NCBI GenBank assembly: GCA_031771865.1
Contig: JASISA010000026.1
Coordinates: 372,001 to 436,000, forward strand
Direction: 5' to 3'
Origin: Nothophaeocryptopus gaeumannii
Taxonomy: Eukaryota > Ascomycota > Dothideomycetes > Mycosphaerellales > Mycosphaerellaceae
DNA: 64,000 nt
The number at the start of each line of letters is the position of its first letter. Position 1 is the first letter of the stretch. Below, in pieces: positions 8,744 to 20,545 of the stretch. The notes beneath the pieces are model-generated. The model saw nothing but the letters and a program-made list of their open reading frames with translations. It had not been told where the DNA came from and made no database searches. The position numbers were made by a program, and so were the translations under genes.

Positions 8744-11174
8744 ATGTCGGAGAACGGATGTCTGCCTCAGGATGAACCTCGTATCCTCCTCTACATCGGC
8801 CAGCATGAGTCGCAACGGAGCACTGCAGTCACCAGCAAGCTACTTGGCCAGGCGCAATTGTCGGGATACGATCTCCTGACAGCACCTCTGACGACTTCCC
8901 GTTTCCAATCAAGGGTCTTGGCTACACTCGAGCTACATGTCACCAAGCTCAAGCAAGCCGCCAGCCCTGATGCCGTACCGATGCCCACCATCTCGCCCCT
9001 GCTGCCAGAGGACACAGATCTGGTACCAGAGGACAGCAACTCAGCTTTGATCGGTGTCGTCAGTCCCTGGATCGATCTCGCTTCTGCTGACCCTCTGATC
9101 GCTTCCATCAGCAGGCAAGTCTTCAATCTGGAAGTTGCGTATGCTGCGTTTTGCGGACTTGGAAATGTGATCGTCCATGGGCCAATTCACGGCTCGGACT
9201 CCGTTCAATATTCCAGAGCCATTCTGGAAGCTCTCAACCTTGGGGCTTACATCTCGCTCCAAATACTGATGCCCATGACTGGAGAGCTGGAATTGGAAGG
9301 TGCTGATGGAGCACACCTCTCGGAGCTTGCTGGAGAGCAGTACCATCCATCGCCAGATGAGGACGAAGAGGATGCGCCAGACTTGTTCGAGAGCTGGGAA
9401 GCCTGGAACACAATCCAGACCATGTGTAGCTACAGCACCAAGCTTACGCTGGGTAAGTCAAACTCATCCGTTTTCAATCTCTTATTTCCCTATCCCCACT
9501 ACTTCCTTACATGAGTGGCGACTGGGACCTCCGCATGCAGGTATGCAAATTCGTCTTGCTTGTCGTCCCTTACGCTCTTACTGACTTTCACTGCTAGCTC
9601 TCGAAGTTCCACGACAACTTCCTTCCCTGGCACTCCAGTCAAGATGGTATTCCGAGCCAGTACGATCTCTTGTCTTTCCCAGGACCACGTTCATCCGCAA
9701 CGCGAAAGGCTTTCCAGTTCTTGTTAAATCGCATCAGCAACTACTCACACGCTTCCTGCGTCTACGCTTCACCCCGTGGCTATTGCTGGCAGATGTAGAC
9801 CCGATCGAGTCAGCAGATAGTTCAAAAAACAGTCTGCCAACGCCAGAGCCAACACCGTCGGAGGCAGCATCCAGGTCAAACGATACGACTCAGGATCCAG
9901 TTGCACACCTTCGTTATATACGACATCTTCAGCAGACACAGCCATCAAGACCTCCAATCGAGCGCTTTGGGCAGGGGTACCAAGACTACATACAGTCGCC
10001 GTTGCAGCCACTCACAGACAACTTGGAGTCTATCACGTACGAAGTCTTCGAGAGGGATCCGGTCAAGTACGAATGGTACGAGCGAGCAGTAGCCGCGGCT
10101 CTGAAGGATCTGAAAGCGAAATTCGGCGACGGCAGAGCATTCGTAGTCGCAGTCGCTGGTGCTGGACGAGGGCCTCTAGTCACCCGTGTTCTTCAAGCCA
10201 GCAGGTCAACTGGCATCAAAGTCACATCCTGTGCGGTGGAGAAGAACCCAAACGCGCATGTACTCATCCAACGTCGAAATGCCACCGATCCTCTGTGGAA
10301 CAAACAGGTCTTAATCTACAAGTCCGACATGCGCAGCTGGCCGGGTCCCACCATCAACGAACAAGTACACAAAGTCGATATTCTAGTGTCAGAGCTGCTT
10401 GGCTCTTTCGCCGATAATGAGTTATCGCCTGAGTGCCTGGATGGTGTACAACATATCCTGCACCCAGAGCACGGTATCAACATACCACAGAGCTACAGTG
10501 CTCACTTTACGCCTATCGCCACACCTCGCTTATACTCGGACCTCCTACAGCGCACCGACGACAGCAAATACGAGCTTCCTGCCGTAGTCATGCTTCATCA
10601 ATACGACGACCTCTGCCGCAATTCAACAGGCAAAGGTCAAATGCCAGCCCTGGCATTTCCAGAACTCACGCCCGACATCAAGACAGCCTGGACATTCTCC
10701 CATCCCATCTCTCGTCCCATCATCGCCCATTCCGAACATCGAGCCGGAGGCACACTCGACGCAGGCGGCTGGACCGGCGGCGATGGCAAAAACGAGCACA
10801 ACACTCGCACCTGCAAAGTCACGTTCAATTCTCAAGACCGCGGCGTCTGTCACGGCCTAGCAGGCTACTTCGAAACAGTTCTCTACGCACCCGTGGACGG
10901 CAGTAAACCGATCGAGCTCTCGACAAATCCTGTTACAATGGAAGACAAAAGCAAAGACATGATCAGTTGGTTTCCGATCTTCTTCCCACTCAAGACGCCT
11001 ATATTCGTGCCGGACGAGGCAGAGATTGAGGTTAGTATGTGGCGGCAGACCGATGATCGGAAGGTGTGGTATGAATGGTTTGTGGAGGCGTACAAGAAAG
11101 TTGATGGGAAGAGAAGGTTGAAGATTGCGAGTTCGGAGTTGCACTCGAGTCGCAAGAATGGATGTTTGATGTGA
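8744..11174 (+). CDS. SKB1: Protein arginine methyltransferase 5 (Skb1/Hsl7 type), one intron
   Basis: Proposed exons are 8744-9452 and 9598-11174 (761 residues). The 145-base intron starts GTAAGT and ends CTGCTAG; the join restores the family segment TLALEVPRQLPS. The N-terminal half is the TIM-barrel-like domain. The S-adenosylmethionine domain shows motif I VAGAGRGPL (about 423-431), VEKNPNA after it, and the double-E loop SELLGSFADNE with catalytic Glu 502 and 511. The Phe in ITYEVFERDP (about 387) is the residue that favours symmetric dimethylation in this class. A C-terminal beta-barrel follows. It methylates arginines of Sm proteins and histones and influences morphogenesis. I chose ATG 8744 (MSENGCLP) because nothing family-like precedes it. 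A small exon could exist inside the intron (around 9515-9540), but it lacks a YAG acceptor. Confidence 0.92.
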
Positions 11175-11344
11175 ATAGAGGATAAGTTAGAAAAGAAGGG
11201 GAGGGCGGACTTTTTAAACCAACATTCCGGGTATATCGTCTATCAACGCCTTGCTAAGTCAAACTTCTTCAACATCGTCGCTTACTACGACTTCGCCGCC
11301 CATGAACTCCCACAAAGGATACAACCCTTTCCTTCCATCCATTC
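11175..11344. terminator. Convergent 3' ends of SKB1 and the CxC-module protein gene
   Basis: The stops are 170 bases apart and face each other. The 3' regions of both genes must overlap or nearly touch. No distinct polyadenylation signal was identified. Confidence 0.35.
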
Positions 11345-14110
11345 TTAGAAAACAAGAACAACCATCGCAGCAATCGCAACAACAGCCGCCAGGCTCGACT
11401 CCGGGACACACACACCCGACGACGAAGAAGCGTAGACCGCCGCACTACGGTCCCCTGAACGCTTAGAGACAGTCTCTCCCTCTCTCCACTCACCTTGGGC
11501 ATGTGTCTCCTTCATCTTCTCCAGCTCGGTGGGATCGAAGCAACTGCAAAACTTATTTCCGCCCAAGCCTGGGCAATCATAGACCTGTCCGGTGGGAAAT
11601 TCATCTCTCTTCTGAGGAGTATGCATCCTTCCATCCTCCTCACCACCATCCCGCCGCTCCTCCCGCTTCCTCAACCTCTCCGGACCCACGCATCGACAAA
11701 CTTTCTCCTTCACCCCCTTCTGATGAGAACACTTATATTTCTTGGGCTTTACACATCCATGCTCGTCCATCGCGACTTCGACTTTGTTCTTATCCTGATA
11801 TTTGTAGCCGGATCCAGTGAGGTCGGGGCAAGAGGAAAAGGGATCGTCGTCGCGCTTACGAGGAGCTTCCTTCTCAAGCGACTTCCTCGCTCCAAAGAGA
11901 GACCAGAAGTTGTCGGATAAGTTGGCTTTTGTGGAGGATGTGCAGCCGCACCAGTCCTTGACGGGGCTGCAGTAGTAGACTTGCCCGGAGGGGCAGGATT
12001 CCGCGTCGTCTCGCTTGATGATCTCATGGATGAGCTCGTTCTCGCCGTCGACTGGTCTGATTACTGCTCCGTCCTGGTTGAAATTATGAATCTCTGGGGT
12101 TGCTTCGGGGGACATGCAAGTGCAGAGTCGGCTGCCATGGAGACCGCCACAGTGATAGATTTCGTCGGCGGGACACTTATCATACTCTTCGCCTGGCTTG
12201 TGATTTTCGGGATTGGCGGAAGGAGGAATAACGAGTTTCTCGGGCTTCTCAAGCAGCCTCGGAGGTGTGCCGAACTTGTTGTAGTGCTGGATGAACTCGA
12301 TCTGTTCAAGAGTCCTGCAACCGCAGATGTGGCTGCCATGGAGACCGCCGCAATAGAACGACTGGCCGAGGGCACACTGATCCTCAGGACCTGGCTTGGT
12401 GCCTTCTGGGCCGAAATAAGGCGGCTTGACATCGCTATCATTGCTCTCGTCTTCCGCGGCCCTCTCGACCTTGGCAGGCAACAGTGGATGCGAAAGAGCC
12501 TGAAAAGCCAACTTATCATCGCAGTGGCACGTACGACCATTGCAATGAGGTACTGAGCCATTAGGACATCTTTCTTTTGGATCGCCATTGGCAGAAGTAG
12601 TCGAAGCAGAATCCATATCCTCAGCACTGGTCTCATCCACAGAAGCGGAATCAACATCCCGTGGGAGATGCTTGGGAGTCATACAATGACAAGTCTTGTG
12701 CTGGAATGGTCCCATGCACATCCAAATCTTGCCAGCAGGGCACTTTGGCTGCACTAAGGTAACAAGATCGGCGGCAGAGGAATCAGAGGCCTTGGCGGAA
12801 ACCTCCTTCTTCGAAATCAGAGAAGCAGGACCTTGTGCAAGATCAGGCGGAGTGTTATAAATGCTCCCGTCTTCCTTGCGCACACAACCACAATGTTCCT
12901 TATCGTTTGGATCTTCGCACTTCCACTCGTCGCCATGCTTACAGGGGGGACCATTAGAAGCACACCAGCACCGTGTCTCGGCTCCTTCTCCGACGCAGAT
13001 CTTCTGTGAGACGCCCGCAGCAACAGCATTGCATTTTACTTCATCGCCGGCGGAGGGTCTGGGGTTGGAAGGTGTTTCGAGCTTGCATTCACAGATGCAC
13101 TCAACCCCAGGACATAGCCGTTTCGGGAAGCAATCGCCCCAGTATCCGGGCGGACAGCTCGGCTGCGCTGGATCGACGACAACCAGGTGAGTCTTACTTG
13201 TCGGAATAACCGCAGAGTCCTTGACAGCCCTCTTGGCCAAGGTAGCAACGGGCGCTAGTGTTTGATAAGAGTATGAGTGAGTGTGAGGAGTATGCGGCGT
13301 GGCGTATTGACCTTGCGTCATGTCGGGATGAAGATTCCATTCCGTGACTCCATGGTGAACAGGCATTGACTTAGGAAGATCATTTGGAGAAGCACACCAG
13401 CAAGAAGCATCGTGATTCTCGGGGCAGTGCCAGATCTTCCCGCCAGAGCAGTGACTGATGTTGTGAGCGAGGCGGTTGGTATGACTTGGTGCGGCGACGT
13501 CTCGTTCGTTGAGTGCCAGGGAAGGGATAAGAGCACAGCCACAGCTCTTGCCTGCGTGGCCCGGTTGTGGACGACAGGTCCATCGGGTACCAGGGGCGTA
13601 GGTGGGAGTGATGGCAGGAGATTGGACGGGGGAGGTAGTAGAGGTAGCGGAGGTAATTTCGGCCTGAACGGGGACTATAGTGGTCGATGTGGGAACGTCT
13701 TGTGGAGGAGCACCCTGCAGCTTCTTACAAGCGCAGTGCTCCTTGAAATTCTCGGTCGTAGCAGGCTGACACTTCTCCACGTAGCCAGAGGGGCATAACT
13801 CTGGCTGGTCTGACTGCTCTCGAGATGGGTAGTAAGAAGTCCCATCAAGGACGGGTCCGGCATCGGCGACCTGAGTAGCTGCAGATCCAGCAGAGTCGGT
13901 AGTCGTGTTTTGAGCTGTTATGGAGGGACGTGCTGGATTTACGGTTCCAGTGATCGTGAGGGAGGAAGCCCACTGAGTGGGTATGTTGTAAAGGAACGTG
14001 TCTTTGGAGACAGATGGGAGGAGGGCCTCAAGGGATGGGACGGTGGTGGTTAGGGTGCTCAAATTGAGTAAGAAGACGGTAGCTGCAGATGTGATGGATA
14101 CGGGAGGCAT
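11345..14110 (-). CDS. Predicted GPI-anchored extracellular protein with thirteen CxC modules and KR sites
   Basis: An intact 921-residue ORF; ATG 14110 (MPPVSITSAATVFLL) starts a signal peptide. Ser/Thr-rich linkers separate thirteen cysteine modules, each about C-x(5-10)-C-x(3-12)-C-x-C and ending CAC, CGC, CWC, CIC, CWC, CGC, CHC, CHC, CGC, CTC, CGC, CRC or CSC (positions about 106 to 857). Two adjacent modules share CGGLHGS (587-593 and 654-660), so the array grew by duplication. The C-terminus (SSSSG, then a hydrophobic run ending at residue 921) is a good GPI-attachment signal, so the protein should sit at the plasma membrane or in the cell wall. Lys-Arg pairs at 294, 700, 753, 835 and 884 could be cut by a Kex2-type protease; the last four bracket modules 11-13. 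I do not recognise the family; adhesin, wall protein or peptide precursor are all possible. Confidence 0.75.
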   Translation of the reverse strand: MPPVSITSAATVFLLNLSTLTTTVPSLEALLPSVSKDTFLYNIPTQWASSLTITGTVNPARPSITAQNTTTDSAGSAATQVADAGPVLDGTSYYPSREQSDQPELCPSGYVEKCQPATTENFKEHCACKKLQGAPPQDVPTSTTIVPVQAEITSATSTTSPVQSPAITPTYAPGTRWTCRPQPGHAGKSCGCALIPSLALNERDVAAPSHTNRLAHNISHCSGGKIWHCPENHDASCWCASPNDLPKSMPVHHGVTEWNLHPDMTQGQYATPHTPHTHSYSYQTLAPVATLAKRAVKDSAVIPTSKTHLVVVDPAQPSCPPGYWGDCFPKRLCPGVECICECKLETPSNPRPSAGDEVKCNAVAAGVSQKICVGEGAETRCWCASNGPPCKHGDEWKCEDPNDKEHCGCVRKEDGSIYNTPPDLAQGPASLISKKEVSAKASDSSAADLVTLVQPKCPAGKIWMCMGPFQHKTCHCMTPKHLPRDVDSASVDETSAEDMDSASTTSANGDPKERCPNGSVPHCNGRTCHCDDKLAFQALSHPLLPAKVERAAEDESNDSDVKPPYFGPEGTKPGPEDQCALGQSFYCGGLHGSHICGCRTLEQIEFIQHYNKFGTPPRLLEKPEKLVIPPSANPENHKPGEEYDKCPADEIYHCGGLHGSRLCTCMSPEATPEIHNFNQDGAVIRPVDGENELIHEIIKRDDAESCPSGQVYYCSPVKDWCGCTSSTKANLSDNFWSLFGARKSLEKEAPRKRDDDPFSSCPDLTGSGYKYQDKNKVEVAMDEHGCVKPKKYKCSHQKGVKEKVCRCVGPERLRKREERRDGGEEDGRMHTPQKRDEFPTGQVYDCPGLGGNKFCSCFDPTELEKMKETHAQGEWREGETVSKRSGDRSAAVYASSSSGVCVPESSLAAVVAIAAMVVLVF
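12125..12365. repeat. Two near-identical coding segments encoding the CGGLHGS modules
   Basis: The stretch GGCTGCCATGGAGACCGCC occurs at about 12130 and again at about 12331 (plus-strand reading), about 200 bases apart. This records a recent duplication of one cysteine module inside the gene at 11345-14110. Confidence 0.65.
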
Positions 14111-15529
14111 GGTTGCGGTTGGCACCTCTTCGAGGTGAGGGTGCGAATGCGTGGGTAGTTGATCTGAGAAAAAGAAGGTGAAGAGCAGAGAGGAGAGATC
14201 CTTATATTGGAACGTAATGCTCCGTCGTGCGCGAAATACAGGTTTAATGTTGAGCGATTCGAGAGTGCGAGGTAGCAGGCAGATTTTTCGAGGATCTTGA
14301 AGGTGGTAAGCTGAAGGTTGGGATTTATTACTTCGACCACAAGTGCGAGTAGAATGACAGTGCTTGGACTGAGAATTACCTGTTACCAGTACCAGAGCTC
14401 AGGTCATCAACGACCTGTTGGCCACTTATCAGCTCATTGCAGCTGTCGTCGTTCTTCGTGTGTTTCGTTCGAGGTCTTGGCGTCTGTGCAGTCCACTCCG
14501 GGAAGAACTTTACGTGTGTGTATGTCAAGCTCGTGATAGGAAAAGTGTTTGGAGTGTGCTGCTCACTCGTCAAATGCCGGTTTTGTGCCTGGCAATGTCA
14601 GCGGAAAGATGTATCTATTGCATTGGATACTTTGAAAGCATGATCGGAATGGTATGGGATCGAGCGAGTCCTCTATCTGTATGGCACCTGGTGTGAGACA
14701 CTCGACATGGAGCGGCCTTTCATGCCCGACCAGGCGTAGTGCTGCTACACAGTGAACAGACCATACGGACTATCGAGATTCATGTCCAAAGAGTTGCCTC
14801 GCAGATATCGAAGAAGTTGTGCCCGCAAGCGAGCTCCGTCTCGAGGCATTCTGCGGTGGATGAAGTGAAGATATCAGAGTGAGGTCCGGCAGAGCGGAGC
14901 AAAGGCGGAAGGGAAAGAGACATGACCACGCCAAGGCATCTTGGGCATCCATCCAGCCTTCTCCATTTCAACCGGGACCCATGCTACAGTAGGGCTAGCT
15001 GGTCATGTTGATGGTCCCTGGCTTCGTGGAAGTCAATTGTCCGTATCAACTGTCCTGTGAGTACTTCGAGCTCGCCATGTGAAGAGGGCTTGTATCGATT
15101 CTGGGTATATGATGGGCTGTAGTGTGATGAAGACGGGATTGTTCCGATTGTGGAAAAAGTGAATCTGGTGGCGCTTTGTTCTTCTCTGCATTCACTTGCA
15201 TTCCAGCTCGTCGGCGATGGATTGTAGCTCGCACGCCATCGCATGTGGGGGCGGTCGAACCAATTAGCATGTGCTTACCATTCGACAAGTGAAGACCAAG
15301 ACGATTCGAGGAACAGAAGCCGATTTTTCTCATGCCGATCCCGGGGAGCGCCTCTGGACGGTGCACCACACACTTGACACTGTGTCGGTCGTTGTTCTGT
15401 TTTGACTTCCATGACCACTCGACTGCTGCGCGTCTCCATTCCCGCCACCGCATCCACCTCTATACTTCTTCTTCGAGGATGCAGTAACAATCTGTCCACC
15501 CATACCAGAGAGGACCTAGGACCTCCACA
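14111..15529. other. Long intergenic region between divergent genes
   Basis: Contains the promoters of the CxC-module gene (left) and the sulfite reductase gene (right). Open frames here are short and show no family features. The 100 bases before 15530 are pyrimidine-rich in part, as is common in fungal promoters. No RNA gene was seen. Confidence 0.4.
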
Positions 15530-18500
15530 ATGGCGAGCATCCTGACGGCAGGCGAGGCAGGTGAGTGGCCACGACATGCAGTTGTTGCCCCGCCGCACAC
15601 TCAGTCACTCACGCATTCATACTGTGACACCGGCGAACCGGCCGACGACCCATCCGACAACGATGTACAACTACCATCTGTATAGAATGAACTGACTCCT
15701 GAACGAACAGTCGCTCGCATCGCCTACCTCTCCTCCGACGCCGTCGTCTCCGTCCAGCCCTCCCTCCACCAGGAATCCGACTTCTCCAAATTCCTGAAGC
15801 AATACGCCGAGAAGAAGGGCTCTTCCGTAATCTGCCCTACAGTGCCAGAGATACTCTCAGTACGGCACAACAATGACCCGCTCCTGGACGTATACGCGCG
15901 AGCCCGCAGTGGCCAACTCACCTCCGTGACCACGAGCAGCGATGTGCTGGTCCGCAGCATTCCACACCTCTACCGCCTCGCACAATGCCCGGTCGTGCTC
16001 CACGTGAGCCTGCACCCGACAGGATACCCAGACTACGGCGACATTACCGCCATCAGAAACACTGGCTTTGCCTTCTTACAGAGCACCACATTGCAAGAGG
16101 CGCAGGATTTGGCTTTGACAGCACATGCCTTGGCCATCAAGACCGGAAAGGGTGTGGTACACTTCTTTGATGCTGCAAATAGCAACCAGGATCAGCCCAT
16201 TCCACATGAGAGCAGAGAGCTGGTGGCGCAAGTGCTGAATGTGGACTTGGCCAAGCAGCGACAGGCCACTAAGAGCGCCGAGACTGGCATATACGTTAGA
16301 GAGGCATTGAAGCCAACCATCGCTGGTGCCGAGCCAAGCGGACAGCCTACGGTCGCAACCGTCAACAGCACGTCGAAAGACGCAGCTCCTGCAAATGAGG
16401 CATCTTCTGCATCTTCATCGTCTTCGGACCGAAAGGACAGCAGCTCTGGCGCTTCCGAGGCAGAATCTGCCACGACAGTAGACTCGCAGCCGAAGCCAAC
16501 AAGCTCAGAAGAGATTGGTACAATCTGCGCCGGTATTTGGGCAGCGATCGAGGCCAAGACTGGCCGGCTGTACAGCGCGTTCAACTACACTGGACCTCCA
16601 AATGCAGAGAATGCGCTCTTCCTGTTCGGCAGCGACCCTGGTCTTTTCAGCGCTGAATTCGATGCTGCAACGCCCGCCGACTTCTTCTCCCGAGTCGGCC
16701 TAATCACACCCGTGCTCTATAGGCCATGGCTTACCGAGCGCTTGATCGAATCACTGCCAAAGAGCATCAAGCGGATAGCGGTGCTTGAGCAGATCAAGAG
16801 GAAGACGACCAAGTGGGGCCCGATTCTGCTCGATCTGCTCATGTCACTCAAGGCCAGCTCCTCGGGTGCAGCACCAGCGATTGTCGGATATCAGTTGGGA
16901 TACATCGAGTACACCACCATCACACAAGCCCTCAGCGGCATCTTCCAGAACTTGACCTCCAAGAGCCCGATTCAAAATCTCGAAATTGGTGCCCACGATG
17001 GACCGAAGAAGCCGGAGCAGTCACTGCAGCAGCCAGCGTTGGAGAATGCATATATGAAGATCTTGGACCAGCTGTTCGGACAAAGATTATACATCGCAAA
17101 CGGGTTGAAGTCAAGCAACGCCGGGATCAATGACACCATCCGGACCAGCCCAGAGTTTGGTTTTGGATCTCTTCTCGCACGCAAGGAGCACCGCAAGCGA
17201 TTCGTTTCGGAGGTGCAGTCAGCGACCAAGACACGGGAATTCACAACGGACGCACCTTTGAAGTGGCTGTCACAGTGGGCTTTGGTTGCCAACGAGCCAG
17301 AGAAGGCGAACACGGTCGCGCCTGAAGTGCTCGCGCGGTTGTCCAACGATGGCTCACCAGCTGCGTACAAGCTGCTGCAGTCAAAGGGTCTCTTCTTTCA
17401 CGAGACACAATGGTTGGTTGGAAGCGATGCCTGGAGCTACGATCTCGGCAACAGCGGTGTTCACCACGTGCTGGCCAGCGGCGAAAATATCAACATGCTT
17501 ATCATTGACTCCACACCATATGCCGAGCGATCGGCAGCAGATGCGGCGCGGAGAAAGAAGGATATCGGGCTCTACGCAATGAATTATGGCAATGCCTACG
17601 TTGCGAGCACGGCCGTGTACTCCAGCTACACACAGGTCCTACAGGCTATGATGGAGGCCGAGAAGTTCAACGGTTCCTCCGTTGTGCTCGCCTACCTGCC
17701 ATACAACCACGAGAACGACAACCCGCTTACCGTGCTGCAAGAGACCAAGAAGGCAGTCGATCTTGGATACTGGCCACTTTACAGATGGGACCCATCCGCT
17801 GAAGCCAGAAGCGAGGAGACCTTCACACTTGACTCTGAGCGCATCAAGGAGGAGCTCAAGGCGTTCTTGGCGAGAGACAACTACCTCACTCAGATCATGA
17901 ACCGACACCCGCAGTTCCACGCCAACCTGTCTGAATCGTACGGCTCCGAAGTGCGGAAGGTGCAAAAGCGAAAGGCTAAGGACGCATACGAAGTTCTGCT
18001 GGAAGGCCTGCAGGGCGCACCGATGACTGTCTTGTTTGCATCTGATAACGGCAACGCTGAGACCCTTGCCAAGCGTCTCGCAAACCGTGGCAAGGCCCGC
18101 GGATTAAAGACCATGGTCATGGCTATGGATGACTATCCAATCGAGGATCTTGGAAATGAGGAGAATATTGTTCTGCTCACATCCACCGCAGGTCAGGGTG
18201 AGTTCCCACAGAACGGCCGCAACTTCTGGGAGGCTGTGAAGAACTCCACCGATCTCGACCTGGCAGGTGTCAAGTTCACCGTCTTCGCCCTTGGTGACTC
18301 TCACTACTGGCCACGCAAGGAGGACAAGCACTACTACAACAAGCCTGGCAAGGACATCTTTGCTCGTCTCTTGACGCTGGGCGGCGAGTCCATCGTAGAG
18401 TGTGGACTGGGTGACGACCAAGACCCAGACGGCTACCAGACCGGCTACCAGGAGTGGGAACCGAAACTCTGGGAGGCCATGGGTGTTGGAAATGTTGAGG

Positions 18501-20245
18501 GTCTGCCTGAGGAGCCACCGCCAATGACCAACGAGGACATCAAGATCCAGTCCGACTTCCTGCGTGGTACCATTGTCGAAGGTCTTGAGGATCCCTCCAC
18601 CGGGGCCATCAGCGCGGCCGATCAGCAACTCACCAAGTTCCACGGAACGTACATGCAAGACGATCGTGACCTGCGAGACGAGCGAAAGGCGCAGGGTCTG
18701 GAGCCAGCATACAGCTTCATGATTCGATGCAGACTACCCAGCGGTGTGGCCACGCCCAAGCAATGGGTGCAGATGGACGACATCGCCGACAGCCTTGGCA
18801 ACGAGACCATGAAGCTCACCACCCGACAGACTTTCCAGTTCCACGGCATCGTCAAGGCCAAGCTGAAGCCAGCCATGCAAGCCATCAACCGCGCACTGAT
18901 GACTACCATCGCTGCTTGCGGTGATGTCAACCGAAACGTCATGTGCTCTTCCCTGCCGACCATGTCCGCACTTCACGGCGAAGCGCACGCATGCGCCAAG
19001 AAGATCTCCGACCACCTGCTTCCCAGCACGACCGCCTATCACGAAATTTGGCTGAAGGGCATGGACGGCGTGAAGGACAAGCAGATCGCCGGTGATGCTG
19101 TACAAGACTTTGAGCCTTTGTATGGACCCACATACCTGCCACGAAAGTTTAAGATCACGATTGCTGTCCCACCGCACAATGACACGGATGTCTACGCACA
19201 CGATATTGGCCTCATCGCGATTCGTGACAATGGCGGCCTGGCTGGTTTCAATGTACTTGCCGGTGGTGGTATGGGCTCGACTCACAACATGAAGAAGACC
19301 TACCCACAGATCGGTCGCATGTTTGGATACGTGCCCAAGGAGGAAGTCCACGTGGTATGTGAAAAGATCATGCTTGTCCAGCGTGACAACGGTGATCGCA
19401 AGAACCGCAAGCACGCTCGTCTAAAGTACACCATCGACGACATGAGCGTTGAGGTCTTCCGCGAAAAGGTCGAGGAGCTCTGGGGTGACAAATTCCAGGA
19501 GCCAAGGCCGTTCAAGTTCGAGAGCAACGTCGACACCTTCGGCTGGCTCAAAGACGAGCGCGGCATGAACCACTTCACTATGTTCATCGAGAACGGTCGT
19601 ATCGAGGATACCGCTGACTTCAAGATGAAGACTGGTCTGCGCGAAATTGCTCAGCACCACAAGGGCGAGTTCCGCCTCACTGGAAACCAGCATCTGATCC
19701 TCTCCAATGTCGCAGATGAGGACTTGCCTCAAATGAAGGAGCTGCTTGCCAAGTACAAGCTTGACAATACCAACTTCTCTGGTCTGCGTCTTTCCTCTTC
19801 GGCCTGTGTTGCTTTCCCAACTTGCGGTCTCGCCATGGCGGAGTCCGAGCGCTACCTTCCAGAGCTCATCACCAAGCTCGAGGGCGCGATCGAAGAAGCC
19901 GGTATGCGGCAAGACAGCATCGTCATGCGAATGACTGGCTGCCCCAACGGATGCGCTCGGCCATGGCTGGCTGAGGTTGCCTTTGTCGGCAAAGCGTTTG
20001 GCGCATACAATATGTACCTTGGTGGAGGCTACCACGGCAACAGATTGAATAAATTGTACCGAAGCAGTATCAAGGAGGAGGAAATTTTGGGCATCATGAA
20101 GCCTCTGCTGAAACAGTATGCGCTCGAGAGGAACCAAGGCGAACGATTCGGTGACTTCGTAATTCGCAAGGGTATCATCGTGGAGACTAAGGAGGGCCGC
20201 GACTTTCACGACAACACCGGTGAAGAGGAAGAAGACGATGAATAG
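15530..20245 (+). CDS. MET5: Sulfite reductase (NADPH) hemoprotein, beta subunit (Met5 type)
   Basis: Proposed exons 15530-15560 and 15711-20245 give 1521 residues. The first exon codes for only ten residues plus one base; the intron runs GTGAGT...AACAG and the join reads GEAVARIAYLSSDAV. The protein has the fungal layout: an N-terminal pyruvate:ferredoxin-oxidoreductase-like region, a flavodoxin-like domain from about 780 (VLFASDNGNAETLAKRLA and TSTAGQGEFP), then two sulfite-reductase ferredoxin-like and siroheme/4Fe-4S domains. The cluster cysteines are 1376 and 1382 (ACVAFPTC) and 1421 and 1425 (GCPNGC). It reduces sulfite to sulfide for cysteine and methionine synthesis, working with the flavoprotein alpha subunit, which is not in this window. 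The length fits the yeast protein plus a Ser-rich insert near residues 175-220. The C-terminus is an acidic EEEEDDE tail. Confidence 0.95.
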
Positions 20246-20545
20246 CGATGCGCTCAACGTTCTTCTTTGATGATAATACCTTGAAGCTTCTAGACAGCAC
20301 GCACAGCATAGCGAGGCGTTTTGATCCCCGGATTTGATAGTTCTGGGTGGCATGGCGAATGTAACGTTTACTACCTGAAATGGTGGAAAAGCAATGAGAT
20401 CTTGTTGTACATACTCGAAATGAATTTCATACACTACAGCCCCTTCCCATCGACGACCTGGGCCGGAACATCAACATCAACAGACGCAACAAATATGCAC
20501 GCTAAACACAATGTCTGATCAGATCGCTCAAAAGCAAGTCGCCCG
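20246..20545. terminator. Convergent intergenic region
   Basis: Holds the 3' ends of the sulfite reductase gene and of the minus-strand gene ending at 20546. No other feature was seen. Confidence 0.35.

Noticed and set aside
9515..9540. Possible micro-exon inside the SKB1 intron
   Set aside because: It has no YAG acceptor before it, and a single 145-base intron gives the expected protein sequence at the join.
15842..16000. GTG at 15842 as the start of the sulfite reductase protein
   Set aside because: The frame stays open upstream with family-like sequence, and a short exon with ATG at 15530 joins it in phase through canonical splice sites.
18104..20434. Long minus-strand open frames opposite the sulfite reductase gene
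   Set aside because: They are shadows of a codon-biased real gene; no family motifs, and the plus-strand protein is unmistakable.
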